From the NCBI GenBank assembly GCA_963969595.1, contig OZ018408.1, forward strand, positions 50,283,022 to 50,347,021: a stretch of 64,000 nucleotides of DNA. The letters are read 5' to 3'. The DNA is from Neckera pumila. Lineage: Eukaryota; Streptophyta; Bryopsida; Hypnales; Neckeraceae. Under the pieces are notes generated by a model. The model did no database searches. It had not been told where the DNA came from and saw only the letters and a program-made list of their open reading frames with translations. Below, piece after piece: positions 1-12,756 of this stretch (positions are counted from its first letter, which is position 1; every line of letters starts with the position of its first letter). The translations under genes and the position numbers were made by a program.

Positions 1-1068
1 ATCGAACAGTTGAACTCACTCTTGTGGACAACACACGGTGCTGATCGAGCCTCCCAATGTCCACATTGCTACCAGTACTAGTTAATTAATTGTACAGTAG
101 GAATCTGAGATTCAGTCCTAACCTTTTGATGAAATCAAGAAGAAGAAGAAGAAGACCTCCCCTGAGTGGCTTTTGACGAAATCACTCCCAAAATGCCCAG
201 AATTCAGTTATGAATTCGGGGAATTTTGACAAATAATGGGCCAACTTCCAATTCAGGCCTGCTTGGGGGAGCGTCAAACCAGCATATTCTTGGGGGCCTT
301 GGTTGCAGCAAAGATGGTACGAATGATTGAAGCAAGCGACGGTGAAGTTATTGCCAAACATACTCATTCCTTGTGATCTTTTCTTTCATTGAGATTTGGC
401 ATCCAGTTCATTGATCCCCTGAAAGACCGGGGATTTTGTTTCAAGAGAAATTGTCAAGCTAGCCCTTCTGACTTACGGTGCAGTGATGAAAATCGATTTC
501 TGTTGTTGTTTCTCACTTCAATTGTACAAAAGTGTAAGGTAGGAGGCTTGAATGTTGGAGGGGCAATTACAATCGCCCAGGAGAATTGTCATGAATAGTG
601 CAAAGAGTTTCAAAAATGGATCACAGTTCCTTCAATGAGTTTTTTACTTTTAAATTGTGTTCTTAAATCCCTTTGAGTAAAAGACACATTCATGTAAGGC
701 TAAAATAAACGAAATTGCTTCCAACTAAGATTAATGGTTACTGACTCAAGTCATATTTTATTTAAAATACCAAGGGCGGCATTTTTCTTTTGGGGGGATA
801 GTTTTGTTATAGAAACAATAAAAAGAAAAAAGAAAAAAGAAATTGGGAAATTGAATTATAGAAAAGAGAAAAAAAATAAAAAAATAAAAAAATTTAGAAA
901 GGTTAAAATATAAAGAGAGTAAAAAAGAAACATAAAAACTATGAACGTATGGAAGAAATCCTAAAAATGTCCAAAAAGGGGATGTCAAATCGAAAGTGAC
1001 ATTCCAAATTGGTGGAGGTGACAAAGACCTCTCAAGAGTACAGAGCATCATTTGAAATGGGAGTCATC
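1..1068. other. Unassigned flank of nest 1
   Basis: No supportable gene. The stretch is ordinary AT-rich DNA with an A-rich low-complexity patch near 815-905. The short open frames here lack any recognisable domain, and the longest one (minus strand, 758-1051) is mostly a translation of the A-rich patch. The last five bases before 1074 (AGCAG) are one half of the TSD of F2; the other half is at 18619-18623, so this flank was once continuous with the DNA beginning at 18624. Confidence 0.6.
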
Positions 1069-2956
1069 AGCAGTGTTGTCTCACAGTCTAGGCGTAAGTA
1101 TTCTTACAATGCTAAAACTTTGTAAAATGACTCAAAATATTGTCCCAAGAGATTCTAGTATGTTGTTATAGGCTAAGGTTTCCGGACTCTGTTTCTTCCA
1201 AAATACCCAAGCCAATTTGCTCTTCTTCTTACTATCTTCCGGTTACTACTGCTTTTCAAAATCCAATCCGGATCCGTTCTTATCCAGATTCTGGCTACGT
1301 TTTGTCACACTCTGGTTTTCTATTCCTCTGTTTTACCATTAGAATGTCCACTATTGATCTTTCAGAGGGGTAAGGACTCACCACTTGTAATCTTCACACT
1401 TTCCACTCACATTCAAACACACACACATACAGACACAAACCAAATCCGATTTTGTAGTAGAGAAAGAAAAGATGTGAGAAAAGATAGCAATCCTCACAAC
1501 TTCTTGGATGACCTTTCCGGAAAGCAGGTCACTCAGAATTCACTTCCTATCTTCTTCACTACAACGATAGATCAAAGCATCTGGAATCGATAGGCGCATG
1601 TTTCTAGAATCTAGACTGATTTGGTAGTTGGCAGACCTTCCGGAGGTGGAGATATTCTGCTGGCGGTTGCTTATCTCCACATGAAACCCTCCTAGGATTC
1701 CGGACTCCACTATAAGAACCCCTGTTTTTTTGGACGTTAGCATCAAACAAGCATATTTTTCAAAACATCAGCACAAAAATTTAATTGTGGCTGTGGGATG
1801 CAAAATTCAATTGTATGTTCCAAAAAACATGTGAATGTCACAAGTAAAATGTATTTATGTCATGTGCAACGGGAATGTTCTCGGGGACACCAAAAAAAAC
1901 ATAGGCGCGTTTTGAACAACGTCTAAGAAAATATGAACATGCCACGTTGGCAAGGGTTTTCAATTTGACTGTGGTTAACTTATTGTAGGCTGAGGTAAAA
2001 CACTGACCTCATATAAAAAACACAAAGAAGGGGCAGCTCTTTAGCATCCTTCTTCAAAAACCTCATATAGATGGATGGGAAAGTTGTAGAATGACTTCAT
2101 TTTCCATTGTACTTCCAATGTAGCACAAACTTTATTAACAAGTCCCTAAAAATTAGTATAATGTATTGTAGCATATATATTCTCCGTAAATAAGTGTTTC
2201 CATGCTCCTGAATACTTCAGAATAAAATACATCTAGTTTTTTATTTTTGAAGATTCATTTCCTAATTGTATTGCAAATAAGATTCTTTTTTTGCCATAGT
2301 TATTGTTAGTATCTTCTTCCAAAAAATAAAGAACATTGGAAACAAAACAACGATTTGCACTCCCCGAGGAGATTACTATTGATTTTTTGAAAACTATGTA
2401 AGTTAAAAGATAGGGCCCATTTAATTCAAAGAAAAAAAAATTATATAATTTGTAGGGCTATTATAGGATCTATGATATGTTATATACTCTATTATATATA
2501 AATTAGGCTATGTTAAAACATCATGTAGTAGGAGTTTTTATTAATAAATTAGCCTTGACAAATAAGGGCTGTGCAAAACTGCAAATTTTTCATAGTATAT
2601 TGAGTATAGATGTGGATTAATAATTTTATATAGATGATAAATTGGACATAATCAAGAAAATCTATAGTGACAAGTGATTGATTAAAATCTTGCTATGATA
2701 CTAGTAGTATATATATCCAAAAAATTAAGTGTAAATGTAAGACATTAATCAAAATGGAAAAAATTGTCACATTGCATAAATAGGGAGGTTTATCTTAGTA
2801 GATTCAATGAATCAAAAACTGTACAACATAAGGATAGAATTTATATAGTCCATTTAAGTCCAATCTTTGAAGCCATATGTGTTAATTACATTCATATTGA
2901 TTGAAATGTTTATGGGATAGTTTCAATAGAAATTCTAAAGTGTTCAATGTTATTAA

Positions 2957-3897
2957 CCCCTAAAGACCAGAGGGCGTTTTGGAAAAAGAAAAATCCAAAA
3001 CTGCCATAATTATATATTTTTGATGCATTGTCCAAAATTATATATATATAATTATTTTTTGAATTCCAACCATACAAAAAATTATTATATGATTAAAGCA
3101 ATGTGTGGAAAAATGTTACCCCATTTCATTACATGGATTAAAAGATTATAACATTTGAAGTGAGAAAAAAAAATACTTATTTTCATTCTTGCAAGCTAGA
3201 GTCATCAGACTTTAAGATTCAAGCCCTCTTAAAATAAAAATTTTGTTCTACACAAAGATGAGGTTTTGACTATTCATAAGTATATGATGTTAGGCCATTC
3301 ATGAAAAATTTAGAAGCAAATATAGAGTCTAATTTATTCAAAATCAACCTTCCATACAAGGAGGTTAAATATATTGGCAATGCTCTAATCATTTTTTGAT
3401 GGTTTCTTGTGCCATAAGCACATTTCTTTATCTTAAAATCCAAATGGTAAAAGATTATAGACAAACATTTGGAATATGTGGAAAAAAACTGAAGAACTTT
3501 GACTTTACATATTGCAAGATAATAGGGCTTTAGGTTAGAAAAAAAGTTTTTTTTTATATATTGAAGCCACCATAAAATAGCTAATCAAGTTTGACTCCTC
3601 TTAGAATGAGAACAATTTTTTTTTTACAATTGTATGGCACAGTTTATTATTTATATTTTATTAGTTATATAAATGCCAAAGTTCAATAGTTGACAAGAAT
3701 TTTTGTAAAAGATGTCCAAGTTGCAAGGGTTGCCAAAAGAGCTTAGAGTGGAAAGAAATTTATATTCTTACTAAAGGAATAAATGTTCACAATCATCTTG
3801 TGTCAAAATTTCATGAACATCTGACTAAAATTGACTTCATAAGAACTTATTTGGATTTTCAATCGTTTGCTCAATGGACACTTTGCCTTTAGGGGGG
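2957..3897. mobile_element. TTAA-flanked MITE, copy C3
   Basis: The left end is TTAA followed by CCCCTAAAG; the right end is CTTTAGGGGGG followed by a damaged TTAA (gTAA). The internal 3' part (near 3785-3895) resembles C4 (38405-38950), sharing phrases such as 'tgttcacaa/acc...tgtatcaaaattt'. The length of about 940 bp is close to C1 and C2, but the interior is more AT-rich and diverged. No coding capacity. Confidence 0.6.
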
Positions 3898-5204
3898 TAA
3901 ATATTGCCACTTGGTAAATGGCACTTGAATTCAATTGATTGTTATTGGTTTCAAGGTATATATCCTCTATTCATATGTAGGAAAAAGAAAATTTATGAAG
4001 AAGGGTGGGATTAGGAAAAAATGAGACACTTAAATTATTATATATAAGATAGCCCACTTAAAAAACCACATGAATGAATTTACAAAAAACATGGAGTATT
4101 GAAAATATGCTCCTCGTAGTTTTTTATGTAAAAATAGGGTCATTTTAAATGGAATAAATAAGGTAAATAGCCTCAAATCAAATACCTTCTTAACTCAGGT
4201 GTATACTTTAAATTACAAGGGGTGATCCCTCCAGAATATACTTGCTTCCATTGTGTGATGCAATTCTTCCATTTACCATTGAAGGCTTCAAAATAATTGG
4301 ATTGAAAATAGATTACAAAAATTGCACTCTTCATATTAGAGCCATATTCAATATTTCTTGCGCAATTTTTTCTTTGCTTGTTTTGAAACAATTTTTCTAT
4401 CATCTCAAAATTCTATGAGGCAACTCTTCTCCTATAAATTGAAATTCTATCCAATTTCATTATTTCATTACTCAAAAATTATCTTGACAATGTAGTAAAG
4501 CCGTAAAGGAATAGTATTGTAAAAGTAGATATTCACCTTCTACTATTACATCAATGACATTTAAACCCAAAGTGCAAAAGGCACCACATTTTGGTGTTGC
4601 CAAAACATTGAAGTGAAAGAATTCCTACTCTATTCATTGTTTTAATTAGTTATTTTTTAAAATGATTTTTTCTAAAAGTGTAGATTTAGATTGATTGGAT
4701 TGGATTTTGATAATGAATGATTATGATTTTTAATTCAACATTTAGTTCACGGGTGTCCACGATAAATCTTCATCTTCTATTGTTGAGTATTCTTTGAAAT
4801 TAGCATGAAATACAATACATCTTGGAGGAAAAATCACAATACATTTTTTTTTTTTTTTCAAGATATATAGTGCATATAAAAGAAATTAAGGAAATTCTTC
4901 AGGAACATACTTTTTCTTAGGACCAACATTTTGGATTTGACATGGGACAAGAAGAATTATTGAAAGACTATAGATGAATTGTACTAATATGGCAATTCAG
5001 ATGTTCAAATGTTTTTTGAGACAACATCGTGTTCACCAGGATGTTCATGTCTAAAGTTTTGCTTTTATTATAATTTCCACGTTTTACAAATCCCATATGC
5101 TTTGTCTTCCATCCAACCACTTATTTGTATATATGACTTGTCTTCTCATGTCAACATACTTACCAAAGATGGCTTACAACACAAATGTCAATATGGTGTA
5201 CTGT

Positions 5205-5405
5205 GTATGGTGAATAACATATGATGTATAATGTATTGTATATGTATATAGTGTACAATATATGATGTATGGTGTACAATGTATTGTGTATTGTGTATTG
5301 TATATAATGTATTGTGTACGATGTATGATATATTGTATAAGGTGTATAATATATTGTGTATGTTGTATTATATATGGCCTATTTTGTATGGTATACTATA
5401 TATGG
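5205..5405. repeat. Degenerate TGTAT/TGTATGG minisatellite
   Basis: About 200 bp of imperfect tandem units built on 'tgtattgtgtatggtgtaca'. It lies inside CACTA-2 just internal to the subterminal repeat zone. The open frame across it is a by-product of the repeat, not a gene. Confidence 0.75.
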
Positions 5406-6369
5406 CATACGTCTAAGCTAATGTCTAAGTTAATGTTGCAAAATTTCTGGACGTCTTAAATTACGTCTCAAAAAATGTCTTGACACCTAAGTTGATGTTG
5501 CTAAAAACAACATTAATATTCTTGTAGACATCTAAATTGACGTCACTGAAAACAGTATTAACACTCTTAGATAAGATGACGTCAGGTGCTACGTCATCTC
5601 TAGGTCGGGTAAGAAAATCCCATGTGGCACTGCCCGCCTATATGGCGCTTACGTGGCTGCCACATGGCACACTTTTTTCAACTTTTTAGGCCATGTTTCT
5701 GGAGACGTCAATCTAAAAACTAAGCATGTTTTTTCAAATTTCTGCTTGTTTTTGCCACGTCAATCTTGATGGATTTTGTTAGACATCAAATGTGGCATGC
5801 TTGACGTTAGCAAAAATGTACTACCATGTTTTTTAGCTTGTCTACAAAAATAAGGTTTTCTTATAGTGCTTGCATCCACTCCACTCTTATTGCATTACCG
5901 TTCCAGTAGTTTAAAAGCACAATGCACTAATCCTCTTTGACGAATCCAAACCTTCCACACGGACGCACCCTACTGATCAGACCCAGTTGCCTAAGATTTG
6001 GACTCCTCCTCATCCGTCCTCTTTACACTTCAACACCCTCATAAACAATCCAACACATTTGAACACATAACCGGAATCAGAAAGTCCACCAGGTGGCTCA
6101 AATTAAAGAACGAGAAAGAGAATATAAACAAATGCACTCAAATGGGCTAGGATGGAATGAAAAGGCAATAGTCTTGCCCACCCTTAAAACCCACGCAAAA
6201 AGCAAAAAGCAAGAAGGGCACCCCAAAGCCATGGTGACCACACGCCAACCTCCGAAATAACTGGAAAGTCCTAGTCTAGTGGCCTTCTAGAAGTCCAGAA
6301 CCGGGCCCCACATCCAAAAAACTCAAAGCAGAATGAAACTCAAAATCCACACTAAAAATAACACCCTAA

Positions 6370-7478
6370 CTAGCTACGTCTTCCTTGGCTTCTTTGCGCT
6401 GCTCCTTGCCTTAGTCGCATGAGACTTGCTGCTTGCCTTCACCGGAGTTGTCTTGGTCTGTGCCCGGATTTGAATTGTGCACCTCTAAAGTGGTGTCGCG
6501 TCATCTTCCGTTTTCAATCCGGTCTCACATTTGTCTTTGTCAGAGAGCAACACCTACTTTATCGGCTCCTTGGTCGGCAAAGCCTGCTCCATGTGCTTGA
6601 AGCCTGCCGGATGGGTCCGGGCTGGATTCAAAATGACATACATGCGCCTAATCAGATCACGGCGGACTTGGGACTTAGGCGTCTTGAAGAGCTTGGATCC
6701 TTTGGGCCGGATCTACAAAGTATTGAGTGACACGGGAATTCTCTTTTGTATCTCATTTGCACGATTTGAAGAATTTTTGCAAAAGTTACAAGGCTCTGAA
6801 GTTCGCAGCCGGTCAGCCCTAATTGGTCCGATTCTGCTCGTGAACAATGATATTCTGTCTGATATGACAACCATGGATCTAGGGCCTTGTTCGGATCAAG
6901 ATGCCCCAGCAGTTGACGCATCTCCTTCAACACCCTCTCTATTTGTACTTAGAAATCGATAACCACTCTCAACACCTTTGGTCCGGAAAGTAGGCCTTCA
7001 CTTGTCAATTGGTTGGTGAAGAGATTGGCTCTAATCACCGTTTCCGCTGATGGTGCGACCAAATTGAATAAATTCCAAATGAACTGGAGGGCATCGGACT
7101 CCTTTTGTCTTGCCATGTCCAGCTCTCCCAACACTTGGGCTACTCGCCTCTGGAGGCCAGTCGGTCCTTCTCCAAGTTCTGGATTTGCTCTTCCTTTGCT
7201 AGCAGCGCCTTCGGATCTGATCTTTGCTTGATTGCATCCACCATCTGCTCCGGTTTGTCCACTCCCAACTCCATCATGACGTTGACAATATAGTTTGCCA
7301 TCTTGCCGTGAATCTCCCAAGCTGTATTGATCCAATCAAGTCGGGTTTTCCAAAATTTCTTCATCTGGTCAGTTCGAAGGATGGTTAGGTTCCTTTCCTT
7401 CCGATGACGCCTGCTTGCCTTGCGCGGTCAGATCGGCCAACTTTCGTCTTCTTATCCTATGCCGAAGTGGTTCCTTCG
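6370..7478 (-). pseudogene. F2 LTR-internal ORF, C-terminal half (decayed)
   Basis: This is the downstream half of the long ORF of F2, separated from its N-terminal half (17466-18153) by the F1 insertion. It aligns by eye with the same region of the F-plus copy: a Q/K/E-rich coiled-coil segment, then the conserved phrase RANLFTNQLTSEG, then VLKEMRQLLGHLD, and a basic tail near 6370-6400. Frameshifts and stops break it into several pieces. The family has no function I recognise; the layout (globular N-terminal domain, coiled coil, basic tail) is gag-like. Copy decay, not host selection, explains its state. Confidence 0.6.
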
Positions 7479-8603
7479 ATTCTTGTTGTACGTGCAGTCT
7501 ACGCTTAAGTATTCTTAATACAAAAATGTGGTAAGATAACACAAAATATTGTCCCAGGAAATTCTATTACGTTATTGCAAACTAAAGATATCCGGATTTC
7601 TTCCAAAACACCCAAGCAATCTGTATTTAACGTCTTTGCTCTCTTTCCGATTAAGACTACTTTCCGGACTCCAATCCGGATCCGTCTTTATCCGGATTCC
7701 AATTACGTCTTGCAACACTCTGGTTTTGTATATCCTTGTTTTACCCTTAGAAAGTCTGCTATTGACTTTTCAAAGGGGTAGGGACTTCACCACTCGTAAT
7801 CTTCACAATCTTCACTCACACTCAAACACCCACCCACAAACCACTTTTGACTTTGTAATAGAGAAGGAAGACGTAGCAATCCTCACAGCTCCTCAGATGG
7901 CCTTTCTAGAAAGCAGGTCACTCAAAATTTACTTCCTATCTCCTTCACTACAACGACAGATCAAAGCATCTGGAATCAACAAAAATGCGTATATTCTAGA
8001 ATCTAGACTGATCCGATAGTTGGCAGGCCTTCTGGAGGTGGGGATATTCCGTTGGCGGTTGCTTACCTCCACACGAATGCCTCCATGGGTTCCAGACTTG
8101 CATCTACTCTAATCATTCCGGATTACTATTCCAACAGTTTAAAAGCTCAGTGCACTAATCTTTTTTACAAATCCAGAACTTTCACACAAATGCACCCTAT
8201 CAATCAGATCCAGTTGCCTCACATCCGGACTCCTCCTCACCCATCTTCCTCACACCTCAACAACCTCATGAACAATCCAACATATTTGTGCACATAGCCG
8301 GAATCAGAAAGTCCACCAAGTGGTCTCAAATTAAAGAAAGCAAAAGAACATAAACAAATGCACTCAAATGGGCTAAGATGGAATGAGAGGGCAACAAACC
8401 TGCCCTCCCTTAAAAACCCAAGCAAAAAGCCAAAAAGCAAGAAGGGCATCTCCAAAACCAGGGTGACTACATACTAACCTCTGAGATAACCGGATAAATC
8501 CCAGGCTGACGGCCTTCTAGAAATCCGGAACCAAGTACCACCTCCGGAAAACCCGAGGCAGAATGAAATTCAAAAATTGCATAAAAACTAACATACAAAC
8601 TAG

Positions 8604-9433
8604 CTACTTCTTCCTTGACTTCTTTGTGCTGCTCCCTGCCTTGATTGCGGGCGACTTCACCAACGTCGTCTTGGCTTGCGCCCGGGTCTGAATTTGGCGC
8701 CCTTGTGGTGGTGTCGCATCATCTTCCGACTCTATTCCGGTCTCACATTCTTCTTTGTTGTCTGAGAGCAGTACCTGTGATGCCGGCTTGTTAGTTGGCA
8801 AAGCCTGCTTCATGTGCTCAAAACCAGCTGGATGAGTCCTGGCCGGATTAGAAACGAGGTCTAAGCGCCCACTTAGCTCACGGCAAACTGACTTTGGTGT
8901 CACGAAGAGGCCGGATCTACTTGGCCGGATATGGGAAGTCTTGACTGGGAAGATAATGATCTTTGTTGCTGGACCGGAAACTCCCGCCTGTACCGGAATC
9001 GATGCTTCCTTTGATACCGGAATCGACACCATTGTTGGGACCGGAATTGACCATCCGCCTTCATCCCTTCTAAAAGGCATCTCTGAATTGTCCAAAGTCA
9101 TCCTCTGACCCCTAGAAGGAGTCTGATCCGGCCTGCCAAGCCTGGCCGGAGTCTGCATGTAGTTCTGGACATCCAGGTCATCCAGAAAACCTGTGAGATT
9201 TAAGACTTTATCCAGATCAAGATGCCCCAGCAGTTGACGCATCTCCTTCAGCACCTTCTCCATGTTCGCTTGGTAGTCCATAACTACTCTCAATACTTTT
9301 GTATTGAAAACATGGCCTTCACCCGTCAATTTGTTGGTGAAGAGGTTGGATCTAACTATTTGGTCCGCCGGTGATGCAATCAAAGCCGACAAATTCCGAA
9401 CAAGCTGGAAGGCCTCCGACTCTTTTGCTTTTG
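8604..9433 (-). pseudogene. F1 LTR-internal ORF, C-terminal half
   Basis: An open stretch of about 275 codons continues the ORF that starts at 16995 and is interrupted at 9434 by A1. Visible features are a coiled-coil-like opening (AKESEAFQLVRNL), the conserved RSNLFTNKLTGEG and VLKEMRQLLGHLD phrases, a repeated proline/valine linker (residue pattern xSIPVxxxVSxP), an acidic stretch CETGIESEDD, and a lysine-rich C-terminus ending KKSRKK. The family has no activity I can name. The basic tail could bind nucleic acid, as in gag proteins; that is inference. This half has no internal stop. Confidence 0.7.
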
Positions 9434-10698
9434 TGTGAGGTCCCAATTCGTCACCCAAGACTCACTATTTTCTTTTTTTTCGTTTATAGTAAGTTTGAAT
9501 GTACTTTTAGTCACAAAAAGCCCAAAAAAGAGTGTAAGATCAAAATAGGTGTGTCACATACCAATATAGCATTTGATCCCTTATCAGTAAGTTGCCCTCA
9601 ACTAAACCCAATTTCCATTTGTAAACAGGTATAAATCCGGGATTTCACGTGATTAGACGGGTTTATAGTAAATAGGGTTAGAATTGCCAAAACCATGGTG
9701 TAGGTGACTTCTTAGGTCTAAGTTTGGTTTGAAGGAATACCATTGAGGTCATTTGTCCATTCTCGACGATAGGTTTCACTTTCCCCATTTTATCAAAGAA
9801 ATAGCGAAAATCCCAATTGTTAGGCATGTAGGAGTTACAATCACAAGACGAAGACCTGGGAGGAATCTAAGGATGCAGTATGTTGTTCTTGGGTGGGAAT
9901 CATGTTTGGAGGCCAACGGCAAAATTGGTTTGCCAAGATTCCCCCTTAGGCAGAAGATTCCCTAATCACTGATTTCATAAGAAAAAGACAAGATTTGATT
10001 CTCCTATGACCTTTGTGCAAAGTAAGAATATGAGTTTGCACATGTTTTGTGGAATTCCATGAGAGATTCCATAAAAAAATTTGAAATTTTCTGACTTATA
10101 GTAAATGCCTTTTTGAATGGTCAATCGCCAAAACCTTGGATGGGAAATTCTTGTAAATAATCCAGATTGCGGTAAAATCTCACTGAAAATTAGACTAGCT
10201 TTTCTTATACTAATAAGATGCTCCAACAAGTTTCAAGACATTCTGATAGCCAAAAGTGCCCAAACTGGCGAGATTCCCCGGCAATTGCCAAATTTGAAGA
10301 ATCTGGTGGAGTTGACCGGCGTTTCGGGAGCACATGGAATCAAAATGGGGTCAAAGTTGGATCTTTCTTTACTTCTTTAGACCTTCTAAAGAACTTAGGC
10401 TAGTTATTTTTTTTAGAAAAATCAAACTCCAAAGACTAGGTTTTTACCCCTTTTTGGTGTTCAGTTAGCGCTAAGTATTATTGCGTTTTTGAGGTCAAAT
10501 TAGGGGATAAGGGGGCCCATGGACTAAAAATGGCCTTCTGAAGCCAATGGCGCAATCCGTTTGTGATTTGGAATTGTTCTCCAAAAGTTAGAAGTTTGGT
10601 CCATCGTAGAAAGTCAAAAATTAGAAGATCAAGATGAAAATTTTAAGTGATAAGATTACTAGTAGGAAAAGAGAGGGGGGTGAGCACCTTTGGAAATG

Positions 10699-10706
10699 TA
10701 TATAAG
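10699..10706 (+). promoter_or_regulatory. TATA box of family A LTR (A1)
   Basis: TATATAAG lies in a context shared with A2 (gagcacctt...tataaggggc...cacttttctctcaca). This position relative to the unit start, followed by a pyrimidine-rich likely start site, fits a retroelement promoter at the U3/R border. Confidence 0.5.
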
Positions 10707-11154
10707 GGGCTCACTTTTCTCTCACAAACACCCCTTGGGCCATTATTTTGGCTTTCAAAACACGTTGGTCCATTTGTTTGGACTTTTTTGGCCATTTTTG
10801 AGCCAAAAGTTGTAAACGTGTGTTTTTTGGAGCATTTTAAGCTCCATTGTTGCTAACTTTCAAGCTTTCTTTGAAGGACATTGGGGTCCCTTCAAAGATT
10901 GTTTTTGTCTTTGGATTTTTGACTAAAATACTATCTTGGCCTTTTGTTGTAGCAATTTAAAGTTGTTTTTAATAAACCGTGTACTAATCCTAGACCCCTC
11001 CTTTGTACCTAGGCGTATGCCGCTTTGGGGGGCATTCTTGTGTTTTCCTTGAAGGTCTTTTGTGTTCTAACTACTCTCCACTAACGTGTATTCGTGTTTT
11101 AGAGGCGTACTAACCAAGTCATATTAACCAAGTGTTGTCAAATTGTTGTCCTAA

Positions 11155-11330
11155 GTTCTTGTGAAACAAGAAATACGACGAAGCTTTGACTTCCCGAGGT
11201 CTTAGAGTCTTAGTATTTTGGTGATTATTAGAAATACGGTGAAGGCTTTGACTTCCTAAGGTATTAGAGTCTTAGTATTTTGGTGATTATTAGAAATACG
11301 GCAAATCTTTGACTTCCCCAAAATTATCAC
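11155..11330 (+). repeat. Minisatellite in A1, about 60-bp units
   Basis: Nearly three tandem copies of a unit containing 'agaaatacggcgaaggcttt', 'gacttccnaaggtcttagag' and 'tcttagtattttggtgatta'. The equivalent zone in A2 (about 41940-42109 and 49440-49640) has its own tandem units built on 'ggcggagctttgaac', so variable tandem repeats are a property of this LTR family. Confidence 0.75.
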
Positions 11331-11362
11331 CAAAATTCCAAATCACTATGGATACTAGTTAA

Positions 11363-12284
11363 CCCCTAAAGGACCAACATGCGTTTTTTGGCTATATAGA
11401 AATTTTGGGCAGGTACGTGTGAGTAGAGATATCCATATTTGAGGCTGAAATTTTAATAGAAGGTGGGGGCAAGGAATATCTTCATGTGTACCAAGTTTCA
11501 TGACATTTCAAAATACGAGTCAAAAGTTGTGATCTGATATGTTATTTTTTTTCGTAACTGGGCAGTTTGGGCAGATTAGAAAAAATCGTTTTTTCCAGAA
11601 TTTTTTTTTTGAAATTGGTTCTCTACATTTATATATACTTAAAAAGCTTTGAGTCACTCCATTTCAATCAATGAGTCAAAAGTTATGAGGGTTTTTGGTT
11701 TGCGGGCAGTTATGGATTCTCTACTCTAAAAAAAACTTTAGAGACGTTTATTTAACTCAATTTTCAATATTTTTGGAAAAAAATAAAATCCTAGGATGTA
11801 GATTGATTATTACAACATTACAACCGTTGGGATTGGCATTTTTAAATTCCATGATTAAATTTTTAACAATTTAGTATTTTGAGTCATTTTCTACTTCTTT
11901 CTACTTACTATTTTTTTCCTATATGTTGTACAATTCCAAATGATGTGAAATTTTTCATGCATATAGACAACTTGTTTAGGAAACTGAATTCAAAGAAGCA
12001 CCACCTTTATTGGCATTTTTTCATTGAAAAGTGAGCTTGCAGAGTGCAGCTGCCCGGTTCTCGCAGGATTGAAAAAATGGTTTTGAAGACTTTGAATGCT
12101 TATATCTTATGATCCACACGGTGGAATTTTCTGAAATTTTTACCACATGTTTTCAAAATATCATACTACAAGATCCTATGGTTACATATGTCAAAAATTG
12201 TTTTTTTCCAAAAATTTGTAGTTGTATTAGAAATGGCAGTTTTGGAGCGTTTTTGGTGATTACATAGTCATGAAACTTTAGGGG
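11363..12284. mobile_element. TTAA-flanked MITE, copy C1
   Basis: Flanked by TTAA on both sides (11359-11362 and 12285-12288), with terminal inverted repeat CCCCTAAAG...CTTTAGGGG. It is 922 bp, and C2 is the same element over its whole length (about 924 bp, same order of phrases such as 'gcgggcagttatggatt' and 'gaaatggcagttttggagc'). A TTAA target with C-rich ends is characteristic of piggyBac and also of Kolobok transposons. No ORF, so it is non-autonomous. Confidence 0.75.
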
Positions 12285-12365
12285 TTAAAAACCGCCAAGA
12301 GGCTAGAACCTTTGAAGCCTAATTAGACTTCTTGTTTTTTAAGTCCCATAAAGGGCCAGTAGCCA

Positions 12366-12485
12366 CCAACAAGGGAAAATACGAACCAGACCAAGGAGTC
12401 CCTGGAAACCCCACTAGCAGAAATACAAACCAGACCAAGGAGTCTTTGGAACTCCACCAGCAGAAATACGAACTAGACCATGGTC
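12366..12485 (+). repeat. Three short tandem units in A1
   Basis: Three imperfect copies of a unit of roughly 48 bp containing 'aaatacgaaccagaccaagg' and 'agtcnctggaacnccac'. Overlapping open frames on both strands through this GC-rich stretch (to about 12680) show no recognisable domain. Confidence 0.6.
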
Positions 12486-12756
12486 GGCCACGGGGTCTCC
12501 ATGCTGGGCACGATCGGGGGGGTCGCGGCAAATTGGGCGCCGCCACGTGGCACGACAGGGAAGCACGAGCGGGGCTGGGAAATGGAGGTTCTGTGGAGTT
12601 GAGTCTGAGGCTGGTCTGTCTGGGGTTGAGCTGGGGTTTGGCTGAGGTCTGTGCTGGGTTCTGGGGTGGGATCTGATGCTGAGTTCTCAGCTCTGGGGTC
12701 TGATGCTTGTTAAACAAAAATTCTCTCAAAATTTGTGAGAAGCAAAAACACCATTG

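Larger units (their letters stand above)
1708..5868. mobile_element. CACTA-2: CACTA (En/Spm) DNA transposon, non-coding derivative
   Basis: The left end reads CACTATAAGAA and the right end TTCTTATAGTG. The 3-bp TSD is CTC on the left and CTT on the right. The uninterrupted counterpart in F1 (near 8090-8105) shows that the insertion split the phrase 'ggact|tgcatc'. The interior is AT-rich; near the right end there are many short subterminal motifs built on ACGTCT/GACGTCA (about 5405-5860), as is usual for CACTA transposase binding. I find no credible TNP2-type transposase ORF, so this is a non-autonomous copy. A TTAA-type MITE lies inside it. Confidence 0.8.

Noticed and set aside
758..1051. 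Phe/Leu-rich open frame resembling a membrane protein
   Set aside because: Produced by an A-rich (T-rich on the minus strand) low-complexity run; no start context or homology.
5262..5459. Open frame of repeated Tyr/Cys/Ile residues
   Set aside because: It is the translation of the TGTAT minisatellite inside CACTA-2.
12366..12485. Evenly spaced repeats, considered as a CRISPR-like array
   Set aside because: Directly adjacent imperfect units without unique spacers, in a plant retroelement; a minisatellite.
12319..12729. Overlapping GC-rich frames on both strands in A1
   Set aside because: Open in both directions because the sequence is GC-rich and tandemly repeated; no domain, and A2 does not conserve them.
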